Source: Vibrio mexicanus (GTDB lineage Bacteria > Pseudomonadota > Gammaproteobacteria > Enterobacterales > Vibrionaceae). From it: DNA of 64,000 bases. The stretch is from assembly GCF_001012815.1 (NCBI RefSeq), contig NZ_JYJP01000106.1, positions 1 to 64,000 of the forward strand, given 5' to 3'. The first letter of the stretch is position 1; every line of letters starts with the position of its first letter. The position numbers were made by a program, and so were the translations under genes. The notes beneath the pieces are model-generated. The model made no database searches, was not told the origin of the DNA, and was given only the letters and a program-made list of their open reading frames with translations. This document shows, piece after piece, positions 54,301 through 63,548 of this stretch.

Positions 54301-54713
54301 GTTGTAGGTATAAAAATACGTATCATCGGTCAGCCAAATATGGCGATCTGACGAACCAATTTTATTAATTACCGCACCGGGAGTAAGGCTGAATACGAGT
54401 TCACGTTCTTGATTAGGCAGAACACGGTAGATTTCATTATCAATAAAAGTCCAAAAAGCACTATCGAGATAAGTCACTTGCTCATAGTTATCATCAAGAA
54501 CTGAGCCTCGCCTTGGCGACATCGATTTGCCATCAAAGAAAGCGACATTATTGTGAATATCATGAATCCAAATCCCCCTTCTTCACCTAAGTACAGATCT
54601 TGAGCCACGAAGACACGCCCTTCAGCCTGAGTCGGCAAAGGGTAGAAAATTGAAGGTGAGGAATCCGACGCGAATGCTGGTAATGAGAAGAGTACGCATA
54701 GCATCCAGCGCAT
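51383..54713 (-). CDS. Membrane-anchored sensor-regulator: beta-propeller, Y_Y_Y domain, membrane helix, AraC-type DNA-binding domain (two frameshifts)
   Basis: Three frames join into one protein of about 1110 residues. Missing bases: one in the G run at 54574-54578 (giving EGGIWIHDIHNNVAFFDG) and one in the T run at 52892-52896 (giving SPFFPDELLVSQIPTSR). Order: signal peptide MRWMLCVLFSLPAFA; about 700 residues of two-component-regulator propeller repeats (VWLTTSSGLSYYT, VWVASTYGVFRI, GLFLGTDHGLYSI); a Y_Y_Y-like domain; a membrane helix (WTIALFLSLVIVLFSLAFVW); a coiled region with a kinase-like but motif-less segment; and an AraC helix-turn-helix pair (AAKLMYVSERSLQRRFKQA, VSDVAFECGFNDPSYFSQRF). 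It resembles Bacteroidetes hybrid systems without a receiver or working kinase. The signal is unknown. Confidence 0.8.
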
Positions 54714-54921
54714 ATTTTTCGCAATAGTTATATGCAGCAAGCCTTTATCCACGTAGCAACAAGTAAAAGTCCAATGACAGCAAGTTATTTTTTGAAGCTA
54801 ATTATCTAATACTATACGAATTTTCTTATTTACGACACAAGCTCTACTCTTGAGATAGATAAACTATCGCCACGATCACGACAGCTACAAACCAACCAAC
54901 TTATTTAAAGTAATTTAACCA

Positions 54922-54949
54922 AAAAAAAGAGCGATAAATCGCTCTTTTT
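54922..54949 (-). terminator. Terminator of znuA
   Basis: Minus-strand stem AAAAAGAGCGA/TCGCTCTTTTT with TTTA loop and further Ts, 15 bp after the znuA stop. Confidence 0.9.
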
Positions 54950-54963
54950 TACTCATTCATCTG

Positions 54964-55845
54964 TTACTGAGATAAGCAGCTATAAAAGCTGTTTGAAACT
55001 GTCTTCAAGAAATTGAAGTAGCCACCCTGCTCAACCGCCGTTGTAGAGCCAATCGGATCGAGTTCTCCAACTAACACATCACTGCCACGCGTGACAGAGG
55101 TGACAATTGCCGGGGTAAATTGTGGCTCAGAGAAAACGCACTTCGCTTTACCCTCAGACAGCGCACTGCGGATTTGTACCAAGGTCTTAGCGCCCGGACG
55201 GCGTTCTGGGCTTACGGTAAAATAGCCCAAATGGTTTAGGCCAAACTGCTCTTCAAAATAACCATATGCGTCATGAAACACGTAGTAACCCTCCGCCTGT
55301 ACGGGTTCCAATTGTGCTTTAATGTCCGAAACAGTTTGCTCTAGGTTCGTTTCAAACTTTGCTAGATTTGCTTTATATTGTTGTTCATTGCCGCCATCAA
55401 GTTCAATTAGGCGTTCAGTGATTGCACGTGCAACGGATCGCGAAGGTGCAGTCCCCAACCAAAAGTGTGGATCATGGCTACCATGATAGTGGCCGTGGTG
55501 GTCGTGACCGTGTGAATCTTCAAACTCTCGAAGTTCTAAATTAGGGATGTCTGTAATAGTAAGCACCTGCTCATTTTCCGCAACGACACTTTCAAGAAAC
55601 GGCTCTAAGTCATGGCCATACCAGATCACAAGATCCGCAGATCGCACTTTACGTACATCTGATGGTTTCAACGCATAGTCATGTGGTGATGTATTCGACG
55701 CTAGTAGCAAGTCCAAAGAGTTACTTTCGATCACCAGCTCATTGGCAATAAGCTGGATTGGTTTGATACTGGTCAGAACGTTCATCGACATAGCTGGTAA
55801 ACTAACCAGCAAAGTCAGGGTCACTGCGACAAATTTACGAAACAT
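54964..55845 (-). CDS. znuA: Zinc ABC transporter substrate-binding protein ZnuA
   Basis: 293 residues. Signal peptide MFRKFVAVTLTLLVSLPAMS, cluster A-I fold with the zinc-ligand histidines in NTSPHDYALKPSD, DPHFWLGTAPSR and YYVFHDAYGYFEEQFGL, and the His-rich loop GHDHHGHYHGSHD that marks zinc-specific proteins. Captures zinc in the periplasm for ZnuBC. Divergent from znuC across a Zur-like site. Confidence 0.97.
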   Translation of the reverse strand: MFRKFVAVTLTLLVSLPAMSMNVLTSIKPIQLIANELVIESNSLDLLLASNTSPHDYALKPSDVRKVRSADLVIWYGHDLEPFLESVVAENEQVLTITDIPNLELREFEDSHGHDHHGHYHGSHDPHFWLGTAPSRSVARAITERLIELDGGNEQQYKANLAKFETNLEQTVSDIKAQLEPVQAEGYYVFHDAYGYFEEQFGLNHLGYFTVSPERRPGAKTLVQIRSALSEGKAKCVFSEPQFTPAIVTSVTRGSDVLVGELDPIGSTTAVEQGGYFNFLKTVSNSFYSCLSQ

Positions 55846-55880
55846 AAGCTTTATTCTTTACTTTATAGCGTTAAGGGATG

Positions 55881-55904
55881 ACAAATGTTACATTATCACA
55901 TTAA
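55881..55904. promoter_or_regulatory. Zur box between znuA and znuC
   Basis: ACAAATGTTACATTATCACATTAA matches the enterobacterial Zur palindrome GAAATGTTATA-N-TATAACATTTC in most positions. It lies between the divergent znu genes where zinc-loaded Zur would repress both. Confidence 0.75.
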
Positions 55905-55927
55905 GTTTTTGCAAATGAGTTTTATTT

Positions 55928-56710
55928 ATGTCTGCTCTCGTAGAGCTAAATAATATCTGCGTCACCTTCAACGATAAGAAAGTTCTCGACTCTATCAGTG
56001 TAGAGCTTCACAAAGGCCAAATCACCACATTAATTGGTCCAAATGGTGCGGGTAAATCGACCTTAGTTAAAGTTCTTCTTGGTCTTCAAACTGCCTACAC
56101 AGGTACCATTACCAAACCTAAAAAGATCAAAATTGGCTATGTTCCTCAAAAATTAAAGCTCAATGAATCACTTCCCCTAAATGTGACTCGGTTCCTCAAT
56201 TTAGCCGGAAAATTTAGCAAGCAGGAACTCATAGAAGCACTCAAACTTGTAGGGGCTGAACATCTACTTTCAGCCAACATGCACGCCCTATCCGGTGGTG
56301 AGACTCAGCGAGTGTTGTTAGCTCGAGCTCTGTTACAACGCCCCGACCTACTGGTACTTGACGAACCCGCTCAAGGTGTTGATGTTCAAGGCCAAATCGA
56401 TCTCTATAACTTGATAGACTCAATTCGCCCTCGCTTTGGATGTGCAATTTTCATGGTTTCTCACGATTTGCATCTGGTCATGGCTAAAACCGATCATGTT
56501 ATCTGCTTACAACACCACATTTGCTGCTCTGGCGCACCTGCAGACATTACTAAGCATCCAAACTATCTCGCGCTATTTGGTGACCACCGAACCGATGCGT
56601 TAGCTTTTTACCAACATCAACACGACCACCATCATCACGACCTTGCTGGAGAGCCAGTAGCCGAAGACGGTGCAACTTGTTCTCACCATAACCACGGTCA
56701 TCATTCATGA
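55928..56710 (+). CDS. znuC: Zinc ABC transporter ATP-binding protein ZnuC
   Basis: 260 residues. Walker A GPNGAGKSTLVKV, signature LSGGETQRVLLARAL, Walker B LLVLDEPAQGVD, switch VSHDLHLVM. The His-rich tail (HQHDHHHHDLAG and further HNHGHH) is typical for zinc importers. Overlaps znuB by four bases. Confidence 0.97.
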   Translation: MSALVELNNICVTFNDKKVLDSISVELHKGQITTLIGPNGAGKSTLVKVLLGLQTAYTGTITKPKKIKIGYVPQKLKLNESLPLNVTRFLNLAGKFSKQELIEALKLVGAEHLLSANMHALSGGETQRVLLARALLQRPDLLVLDEPAQGVDVQGQIDLYNLIDSIRPRFGCAIFMVSHDLHLVMAKTDHVICLQHHICCSGAPADITKHPNYLALFGDHRTDALAFYQHQHDHHHHDLAGEPVAEDGATCSHHNHGHHS

Positions 56711-57491
56711 TTGAATTTCTACTCCCTTCGATTTTTGCAGGCCTTGGTATTGCCCTAATTGCAGGCCCTTTGGGCTCGTTCGTTGTTTGGCGCAAGATGG
56801 CTTACTTTGGCGATACCCTTGCTCACGCCTCATTGATGGGGCTCGCATTTGGTTTTCTTCTAGATATAAACCTCTACTTCGCACTGCTTATATGCTGTCT
56901 CGCGCTAGCTGTTGTATTAGTAACGCTGCAAAGACAACAGCTAATAGCAACTGACACATTGCTTGGTATATTGGCCCACAGTGCTTTGTCATTAGCTTGG
57001 TCGCCATCAGTTTTCTCGATAACGTTCGAGTCGATCTCATGAGTTATCTATTTGGTGACCTCTTAGCCGTGTCTCCTGATGATCTTATCTTTATCTATGC
57101 GGGCGTATTAGTCGTACTCGGATTACTGGTTGTGTTCTGGCGTCCATTACTCTCTACCACTATCAGCGAAGATTTAGCCGCCGTAGAAGGGCATAACGTT
57201 GATCTCATGCGTTTGATTTTGATGTTAATGGTGGGTTTAGTGATTGCCGTCGGCATGAAGTTTGTTGGGGCTCTGATTATGACCTCCCTTCTTATCATTC
57301 CTGCCGCAACCGCAAGAAAGCTCGCTGATACACCGGAATCAATGGCGGTATATGCTTCGATAATAGGTGCAATCTCGGTCCTTGGAGGCCTTTCCCTTTC
57401 TTGGCATTACGATACCCCAGCAGGTCCTTCGGTTGTACTAAGCGCAACCGCACTCTTCATTGTGTCTCAGCTCATTCCAGCAAAACGATAA
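56707..57491 (+). CDS. znuB: Zinc ABC transporter permease ZnuB (one frameshift)
   Basis: Frames 56707-57042 and 56997-57491 join when one G is restored at about 56995 (HSALSLGLVAISFLDNV), giving 261 residues with the usual eight or so membrane helices of the ABC-3 family (PLGSFVVWRKMAYFGDTLAH, ALIMTSLLIIPAATARKLAD). Confidence 0.94.
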
Positions 57492-57505
57492 TCTTATCGA
57501 TACAA

Positions 57506-57533
57506 AAAAGGCTTCCAATTTAGGAAGCCTTTT
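57506..57533. terminator. Bidirectional terminator between znuB and purF
   Basis: Stem AAAAGGCTTCC/GGAAGCCTTTT with A and T runs on both sides. Confidence 0.88.
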
Positions 57534-57567
57534 ACTTGTTCAAATCTGTCACGAAGTTGCGTCGAGA

Positions 57568-59080
57568 TTATGAGCCTTCGTTGTGCAACTCCAAGTTCGC
57601 TAGGTCTTGCTGAATCTCACGTTGGATCTTGGCATCATCACTACGTAGAGACTCTAGATAGTCTAGGTACGTTTGATCGATATCTCCGGTTACATACTCG
57701 CCATTAAATACTGCAGTATCAAACTGAGTAATGTCTTGGTTGCCAGAACCTACCGCAGTTACAAGATCTTCAAGTGTTTGGAAAATCAAAGCATCAGCAC
57801 CAATTTGATCACAGATGGTTTGGTTATCACGACCGTGAGCAATAAGCTCAGTCGCACTTGGCATATCAATACCGTAAACGTTCGGGAAACGTACTTCAGG
57901 AGCAGCAGAAACCATAAACACTTTCTTCGCCCCTGAGTCACGCGCCATCTCAATGATCTGCTCTGATGTCGTACCACGCACAATCGAATCATCAACGAGC
58001 AGTACATTTTTGTCTTTAAACTCAGAACGGATTGCATTTAGCTTACGACGAACCGACTTTTTACGCTGCTGCTGGCCTGGCATGATGAAAGTACGCGCGA
58101 TATAGCGGTTTTTAACAAAGCCTTGTCGGTATGGTTTATCAATCGCTTGAGCAATGCGTAGTGCAATATCATTCGACGTTTCTGGTATTGGAATAACAAC
58201 GTCGATATCAAGGTCTGCGTACTCTTCTTTAATACGCTTACCAAGCAGTTCACCCATTTCTACACGCGCACTGTATACAGAAATCTTATCGATAAATGAA
58301 TCTGGGCGAGCAAAATAAACAAACTCAAAGATACATGGGTTCAACGTCGGGTTATCAGCACATTGCTTCGTGTGCAGTTCGCCATCGAATGTTGCGTACA
58401 CAGCTTCACCTGGCGCAACATCACGAACAAAGTCAAATCCTACCGCATCTAATGCTACAGATTCAGATGCCACCATGTACTCAGTAACACCATCAATTTC
58501 ACGCTTACCAAGACATAGAGGCGAATGCCATTTGGATCACGAAAAGCAACCATACCGTGACCGATAATCATTGCCGTCACAGCATAAGCGCCACGAATAG
58601 TACGATGAACATTGGCTACAGCGCGAAATACATCTTCAGATGTCACATTACCCTTAACCGTATCAATTTCATGCGCCAATACGTTCAGTAGTACTTCTGA
58701 ATCAGAAGTTGTATTGACGTGACGACGGTCTTTGGCAAACAATTTTTCGCGAACTTCGTTGGCGTTAGTTAGGTTACCGTTGTGAGCAAGCGTGATACCA
58801 AACGGTGAGTTCACGTAGAAAGGTTGCGCTTCAGATGCGCTTGAGCTTCCTGCTGTAGGGTAACGAACGTGCCCAATACCAACCGTTCCTTGAAGGCGTT
58901 GCATGTGTTTTGCTTCAAACACATCTTTAACTAATCCGTTTGCTTTACGCAGACGAAAACGATTGCTTTCTATGGTACAAATACCAGCGGCATCTTGGCA
59001 CGATGCTGTAATACCGTCAATGCGTCATAGATAGACTGGTTTACAGGCGTTGTACCCACGATTCCAACAATACCACACAT
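57568..59080 (-). CDS. purF: Amidophosphoribosyltransferase PurF (two frameshifts)
   Basis: Start MCGIVGIVGTTPVNQSIYDA (ATG 59080) with the N-terminal nucleophile Cys after processing. The frame breaks at about 58999 (a G lost; LQHRGQDAAGICTIESNRF) and at about 58520 (a C lost; NGIRPLCLGKREIDGV). Restored length 504 residues, as in E. coli. Glutaminase domain (GTVGIGHVRYPTAGSSS) and PRPP loop VLLVDDSIVRGTTSEQI. First committed step of purine synthesis; two breaks in a biosynthetic key gene suggest sequence error. Confidence 0.95.
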
Positions 59081-59113
59081 GTCCTAACCCTCGATTTGCG
59101 ACAATGACTGGCG

Positions 59114-59604
59114 CTAAATCGCGCCAGATAAGAAACTTGATGTTGCTTGTAAATGTTCAAAGAACGGTGCGATGATTCGGCTGAACTCAGGCACCAGTTC
59201 CGACGCTTTCCACCAAACTGTGTCTGGTGCTGTTGTGAAAGCATCCATAAAGAACAGGCCTGCAGATACGATAAGAACTCCGCGCAACGCTCCAAAAACG
59301 ATACCCAAAACTCTATCGGTGCCCGAAAGGCCCGTTTTCTGCACTAATTGTCCGATGACATAATTGACCACGGCTCCAACAATCAATGTTGCAATAAATA
59401 GTGCAGCGATCGCAGCGCCATTACGGAACATGTCGTCTTCGATATTTGAAAAGTACACTGCAAGTTTCGCATAGTACTGACTGGCGATGAAAAACGCGCC
59501 AAACCAAATAACAAGTGACAATGCTTCCTTAGCAAAACCACGAACTAAACTGATCACGCTGACAGCCCGATCACACTTAAAATGACAATATCTAACCAAT
59601 TCAT
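59114..59604 (-). CDS. cvpA: Colicin V production family membrane protein CvpA (one frameshift)
   Basis: Start MNWLDIVILSVIGLSA at ATG 59604; one base is missing at about 59559, after which ISLVRGFAKEALSLVIWFGA continues. 163 residues when joined, with four membrane helices. Precedes purF as in E. coli, where it is needed for colicin V export and affects envelope stress. Confidence 0.93.
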
Positions 59605-59667
59605 TTTGTACTTACATCTTAAGTTGGCGCGCATTTTAACAGAAAAAATGCTGACGCAAACGTTTTC

Positions 59668-60225
59668 TTATGGATTTAGTGGTTTAAATTTAAGCAATCG
59701 GCCTTTCGAACCAGTAATTTTTTCCAATTCAATCAATTGCCGCTCAAGTTTACTTTTCGATACATCTGGCCCAACAATAACTCGAGTAAAATCGTTCTCT
59801 TTTTTGGTATGAGCCTGATAACCTCGATTCTGAAGATCTTTGACTAGATTCTGCGCATTATCCGCATTTCTCAGCGCCATAAGTTGAATGATCCAAGCGC
59901 TGTCTTGGTACTCATTCTTTTCTGGAACTTCATTGACCACAATATCGAGGGGAAGAGAGTCTTCTTCAGGTTCGGCGGCTTCTCCAACAACCGCTTCACC
60001 AACCACAGCTTCAACTGGTGAGTCTGGAAGCGCAACGATATCCTCGACAGGGTCAAGAACCTCAAAAGTCTCGATATCGCTCTCTAACTCCGGTTTGATT
60101 GGAATGCTGGCTATGTCTTCTTTGTAATGTGCCTTTTTACCGTCCAGAACGTCTGGCAAAACGATAACACCGATAGCTACCAGAATGATTGTCCCAACTA
60201 AACGGCTTTGAAACTTACTTGCCAT
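59668..60225 (-). CDS. dedD: Cell-division SPOR-domain protein DedD
   Basis: 185 residues. N-terminal membrane helix (RLVGTIILVAIGVIVLPDVL), acidic Pro/Val linker containing a duplicated AVVGEAVVGEA, and a C-terminal SPOR domain (SAWIIQLMALRNADNAQNLV, TRVIVGPDVSKSKLERQL) that binds denuded septal glycans. Its start directly follows the folC stop. Confidence 0.95.
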   Translation of the reverse strand: MASKFQSRLVGTIILVAIGVIVLPDVLDGKKAHYKEDIASIPIKPELESDIETFEVLDPVEDIVALPDSPVEAVVGEAVVGEAAEPEEDSLPLDIVVNEVPEKNEYQDSAWIIQLMALRNADNAQNLVKDLQNRGYQAHTKKENDFTRVIVGPDVSKSKLERQLIELEKITGSKGRLLKFKPLNP

Positions 60226-61491
60226 TTACTCTCCTTTTGTCTGCCTGTGCTCTAAGACTTCACCAACAGTATGAAATGAACCAACAACCAGTATCACATC
60301 TTGCTGATTTGCACTTGTCAACGCAGCTTCAAAAGCTTCAACAGGCGTTTTGTAGCTCGAATTGGCTTCAGGAAGGTGCTCTAGCAGTTCTTGTGCTGAC
60401 GCCGCTCGCGGGCCAGTTAAAGAAGCCGGGTACCAATCACCGGCAATAGGAGCAAGAACTTCTAGAGTCGCCGCAATATCTTTGTCGTGAAGCATAGCGA
60501 CGACAACATGTATTTTTTGATTTGGGTAGCGTTGCTGAACTTGACCACGTAGATACTCCGCAGAATGCGGGTTATGGGCGACATCGAGCAAAATGGTCGG
60601 TGCGTCGCTGACTTTCTGCATGCGGCCAGGCAAAGAGGCGTTTTTCAATCCATTAACGATGTTTACATCACTAATATCGAGCTCGGCACAACCCAAAGCC
60701 ATCAAAGCAGTGGCTGCGTTCGGTAATGGTAGGTTTGGCAGAGGCAAATCGTCTAAGCCAAAAGAGCCACTCGCCCATTTCCAAGTTTTGTCATCGACCA
60801 TTTCATACCGGTACTGGATACCCACTTGGTGAAGCGTTGCCTTAATATCATCAGCATGAGCCGCAACCGTTGATGGAGGTGTTGGTTGGCCACATATCGC
60901 AGGCTTGCCAGCTCGGAAAATACCGGCTTTCTCAAAACCAATCACATTGATGTCGTCGCCGAGCCAATCTACGTGATCGAGCGCTAGGCTGGTGATAACC
61001 GACACATCATGATCAACCACATTTGTCGCATCAAGACGGCCGCCTAAGCCAACTTCAAGCAGTACAACGTCTACTTTTTCAGTTTGGAAAAGACGTAAAG
61101 CCGCTAACGTTCCGTATTCAAAAAAGCTAAGCGTAATGTCACCACGCTGCTTTTCAATGAAGTCAAAAGCTTCTGAGTGTTTTTCATCACTCAAATCTTC
61201 GCCGTTGATTCGCACACGTTCGTTGTATCGAATGAGATGTGGAGAGCTGTATACGCCGACGGAATAGCCTGCATCGAGCAAGATGGCTTCCATTAAAGCA
61301 CAAGTTGAGCCTTTGCCATTGGTTCCGGCAACGGTGATAACAGTGGGAGCAGGTTTGGTTAATTGAGCTTTCTTGGCGACGGCTTCAACGCGTTCAAGGC
61401 CAAGGTCAATTGCAGAAGTGTGGATGCTAGTTAAATAATCAAGCCACATCGATAGAGGTGATGTGGCTTGAGGAATAGAGATTTGAGTCAT
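60226..61491 (-). CDS. folC: Folylpolyglutamate/dihydrofolate synthase FolC
   Basis: 421 residues. Mur-ligase-type ATP loop TVAGTNGKGSTCALMEAIL, GLGGRLDATNVVDHDVSVIT, HVDWLGDDINVIGFEKAGIF, and LLDVAHNPHSAEYLR. Makes dihydrofolate and adds glutamates to folates. Lies 42 bp downstream of accD. Confidence 0.97.
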   Translation of the reverse strand: MTQISIPQATSPLSMWLDYLTSIHTSAIDLGLERVEAVAKKAQLTKPAPTVITVAGTNGKGSTCALMEAILLDAGYSVGVYSSPHLIRYNERVRINGEDLSDEKHSEAFDFIEKQRGDITLSFFEYGTLAALRLFQTEKVDVVLLEVGLGGRLDATNVVDHDVSVITSLALDHVDWLGDDINVIGFEKAGIFRAGKPAICGQPTPPSTVAAHADDIKATLHQVGIQYRYEMVDDKTWKWASGSFGLDDLPLPNLPLPNAATALMALGCAELDISDVNIVNGLKNASLPGRMQKVSDAPTILLDVAHNPHSAEYLRGQVQQRYPNQKIHVVVAMLHDKDIAATLEVLAPIAGDWYPASLTGPRAASAQELLEHLPEANSSYKTPVEAFEAALTSANQQDVILVVGSFHTVGEVLEHRQTKGE

Positions 61492-61533
61492 CTAACTGAA
61501 ACCATAAATGTTAGGTCATTGTTAGTGTCTACT

Positions 61534-62460
61534 TTACCCTTTTTCTTTCGCTTCTGGTACATCGTAAGCGGCTTCATTTGGAGAATCGTTCACAGAAACA
61601 ACCAGAGGTGACGCTTGATTAGTCAATTTCGCGATTAGGCTACCAACACGTTGACGCATTTCACGACGGTCAACGATCATGTCAATGGCACCGTGCTCAA
61701 GCAGGAACTCACTGCGTTGGAAGCCTTCAGGAAGGTCTTCACGTACCGTTTGCTCGATAACGCGGCGGCCAGCAAAGCCAATCAGAGCTTTTGGCTCACC
61801 GATGTTGATGTCACCTAGCATCGCTAAACTTGCAGAAACACCACCCATTGTTGGGTCAGTCATTACCGAAATGTACGGTAGGCCTTTGTCAGACAAACGC
61901 TCGAGCGCTGCACTGGTTTTGGCCATCTGCATTAGTGACATTAGCGCTTCTTGCATACGCGCGCCGCCACTTGCAGAGAAGCACACAAGGCCACAGTTGT
62001 TTTCAATCGCCGCTTCTACTGCACGTACAAACCTTGCACCTACAACAGAACCCATCGAGCCACCCATGAATGAGAACTCAAAAGCACACGCCACGATAGG
62101 CATGCCCAATAGCTCACCTTTCATTACAACCAGAGCATCTTTCTCACCGCTGTTCTTTTGAGCAGCAGAGATGCGCTCTTTGTAACGCTTAGAGTCTTTA
62201 AACTTAAGCTTATCTCTTGGCTCAAGCTCACTTGCGAGCTCTTCACGGTTGGTTTCATCCAAAAATGTTTCTAAACGACGACGCGCTTTCATGCGCATGT
62301 GATGGTTACATTTAGGACAAACTTCTAAGTTACGTTCCAGCTCAGCGTGATATAAAACTTGCTCACAAGAAGTACATTTTGTCCAAACCCCTTCAGGAAT
62401 GGATGCTTTGCGTGAGCTTACGATGTTGCTTTTTTCTAAAATCTTTTCAAGCCAACTCAT
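61534..62460 (-). CDS. accD: Acetyl-CoA carboxylase carboxyltransferase beta subunit
   Basis: 308 residues. Zinc ribbon CTSCEQVLYH...CPKCNHH at 31-57, and crotonase-type carboxyltransferase core (GGSMGSVVGARFVRAVE, FSASGGARMQEALMSLMQMA, TMGGVSASLAMLGD). Transfers carboxyl from biotin to acetyl-CoA for fatty acid synthesis. Confidence 0.98.
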   Translation of the reverse strand: MSWLEKILEKSNIVSSRKASIPEGVWTKCTSCEQVLYHAELERNLEVCPKCNHHMRMKARRRLETFLDETNREELASELEPRDKLKFKDSKRYKERISAAQKNSGEKDALVVMKGELLGMPIVACAFEFSFMGGSMGSVVGARFVRAVEAAIENNCGLVCFSASGGARMQEALMSLMQMAKTSAALERLSDKGLPYISVMTDPTMGGVSASLAMLGDINIGEPKALIGFAGRRVIEQTVREDLPEGFQRSEFLLEHGAIDMIVDRREMRQRVGSLIAKLTNQASPLVVSVNDSPNEAAYDVPEAKEKG

Positions 62461-62632
62461 GGAAGACCTTTTCTCTTAACACTTCCGCTGCATTGCGAAA
62501 GATACAAATTTGGAATTTATGCGTTGTGGATTAAAGCATATTAAATGCCAACTGTAGACAAAAAACTGGTTGTACCTATTTCCTGTACTGTCATCCCATA
62601 TTTTTCATAAAGTTAAATCGTTCGAAGATCGA

Positions 62633-63427
62633 TCAGCTTAACTCATCTGGGAAAAACAGAGGACCAATTGGTGCTCTAGGTAAACCAAATGTTTCAGGGT
62701 AATCAACATCGACTAGATACAAGCCTTCAGCTTTGGCCGTCGCGCCAGCTAACTTGCGATCTTTGGCTTCTAACAGCCACTTGATCCACTCTGGTTCTTG
62801 ATCGCCTTTACCAACCGCAATCAAGCTGCCTGTGATGTTTCTAACCATATGATGAACAAAGGCATTCGCTTTAATGTCAATCACCACATATTGACCGTGG
62901 CGAGTCACATTTAAGTGCATAATATTACGCCATGGGCTACGAGACTGACAATGAACAGCTCTAAAGGACGTGAAGTCATTCTCACCTAAAAGGTATTGAC
63001 CGGCTTGGTGCATCTTTTTTTCATCGAGTTCGCCGTGATAGTGGCTTACCCCTGAAGATAAAATCCCAGGTCTAAGCTGGCTATTAAAGATGACGTATCG
63101 GTATCGACGCGCCGTTGCAGAGAAGCGAGCATGAAAAGACTCATCGACTTCCGTAGACCAACGTACAGCGATGTCTTTCGGTAGGTTTGCATTCGCCCCC
63201 ATAGTCCAGGCTACCATTTTGCGAATCGATGTCGTTTCAAAGTGAACGACTTGCCCTGTTCCATGAACACCAGCATCAGTTCTGCCAGCACACTGCACTT
63301 CAACCGGATGATTAGCCACGATACTGAGCGCTTTTTCTAGCTTTTCTTGAACACTCTGTACATCTCGCTGCCTTTGCCAGCCAAAATACTTAGTGCCGTC
63401 GTACTCAATACCTAACGCTATCTTCAT
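62633..63427 (-). CDS. truA: tRNA pseudouridine(38-40) synthase TruA
   Basis: 264 residues. Catalytic aspartate in AGRTDAGVHGTGQVVHF, start MKIALGIEYDGTKYFGWQRQ, and HMVRNITGSLIAVGKG near the end. Modifies positions 38-40 of the anticodon stem. Confidence 0.98.
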   Translation of the reverse strand: MKIALGIEYDGTKYFGWQRQRDVQSVQEKLEKALSIVANHPVEVQCAGRTDAGVHGTGQVVHFETTSIRKMVAWTMGANANLPKDIAVRWSTEVDESFHARFSATARRYRYVIFNSQLRPGILSSGVSHYHGELDEKKMHQAGQYLLGENDFTSFRAVHCQSRSPWRNIMHLNVTRHGQYVVIDIKANAFVHHMVRNITGSLIAVGKGDQEPEWIKWLLEAKDRKLAGATAKAEGLYLVDVDYPETFGLPRAPIGPLFFPDELS

Positions 63428-63521
63428 TGGAATGTCTCTTTATTGATGGGGCGGGAAGTATATATCTAAATAGGGTGATATTTCTAGATTGGGCTTAGCT
63501 TTGAAAGCGGCCCTGAAAACT

Positions 63522-63542
63522 AAGGGGAGCTAAGCTCCCCTT
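63522..63542 (-). terminator. Hairpin after hubP/fimV
   Basis: AAGGGGAGCT/AGCTCCCCTT followed on the minus strand by AGTTTTC; directly after the fimV-type stop. Confidence 0.75.
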
Positions 63543-63548
63543 TAAGAT

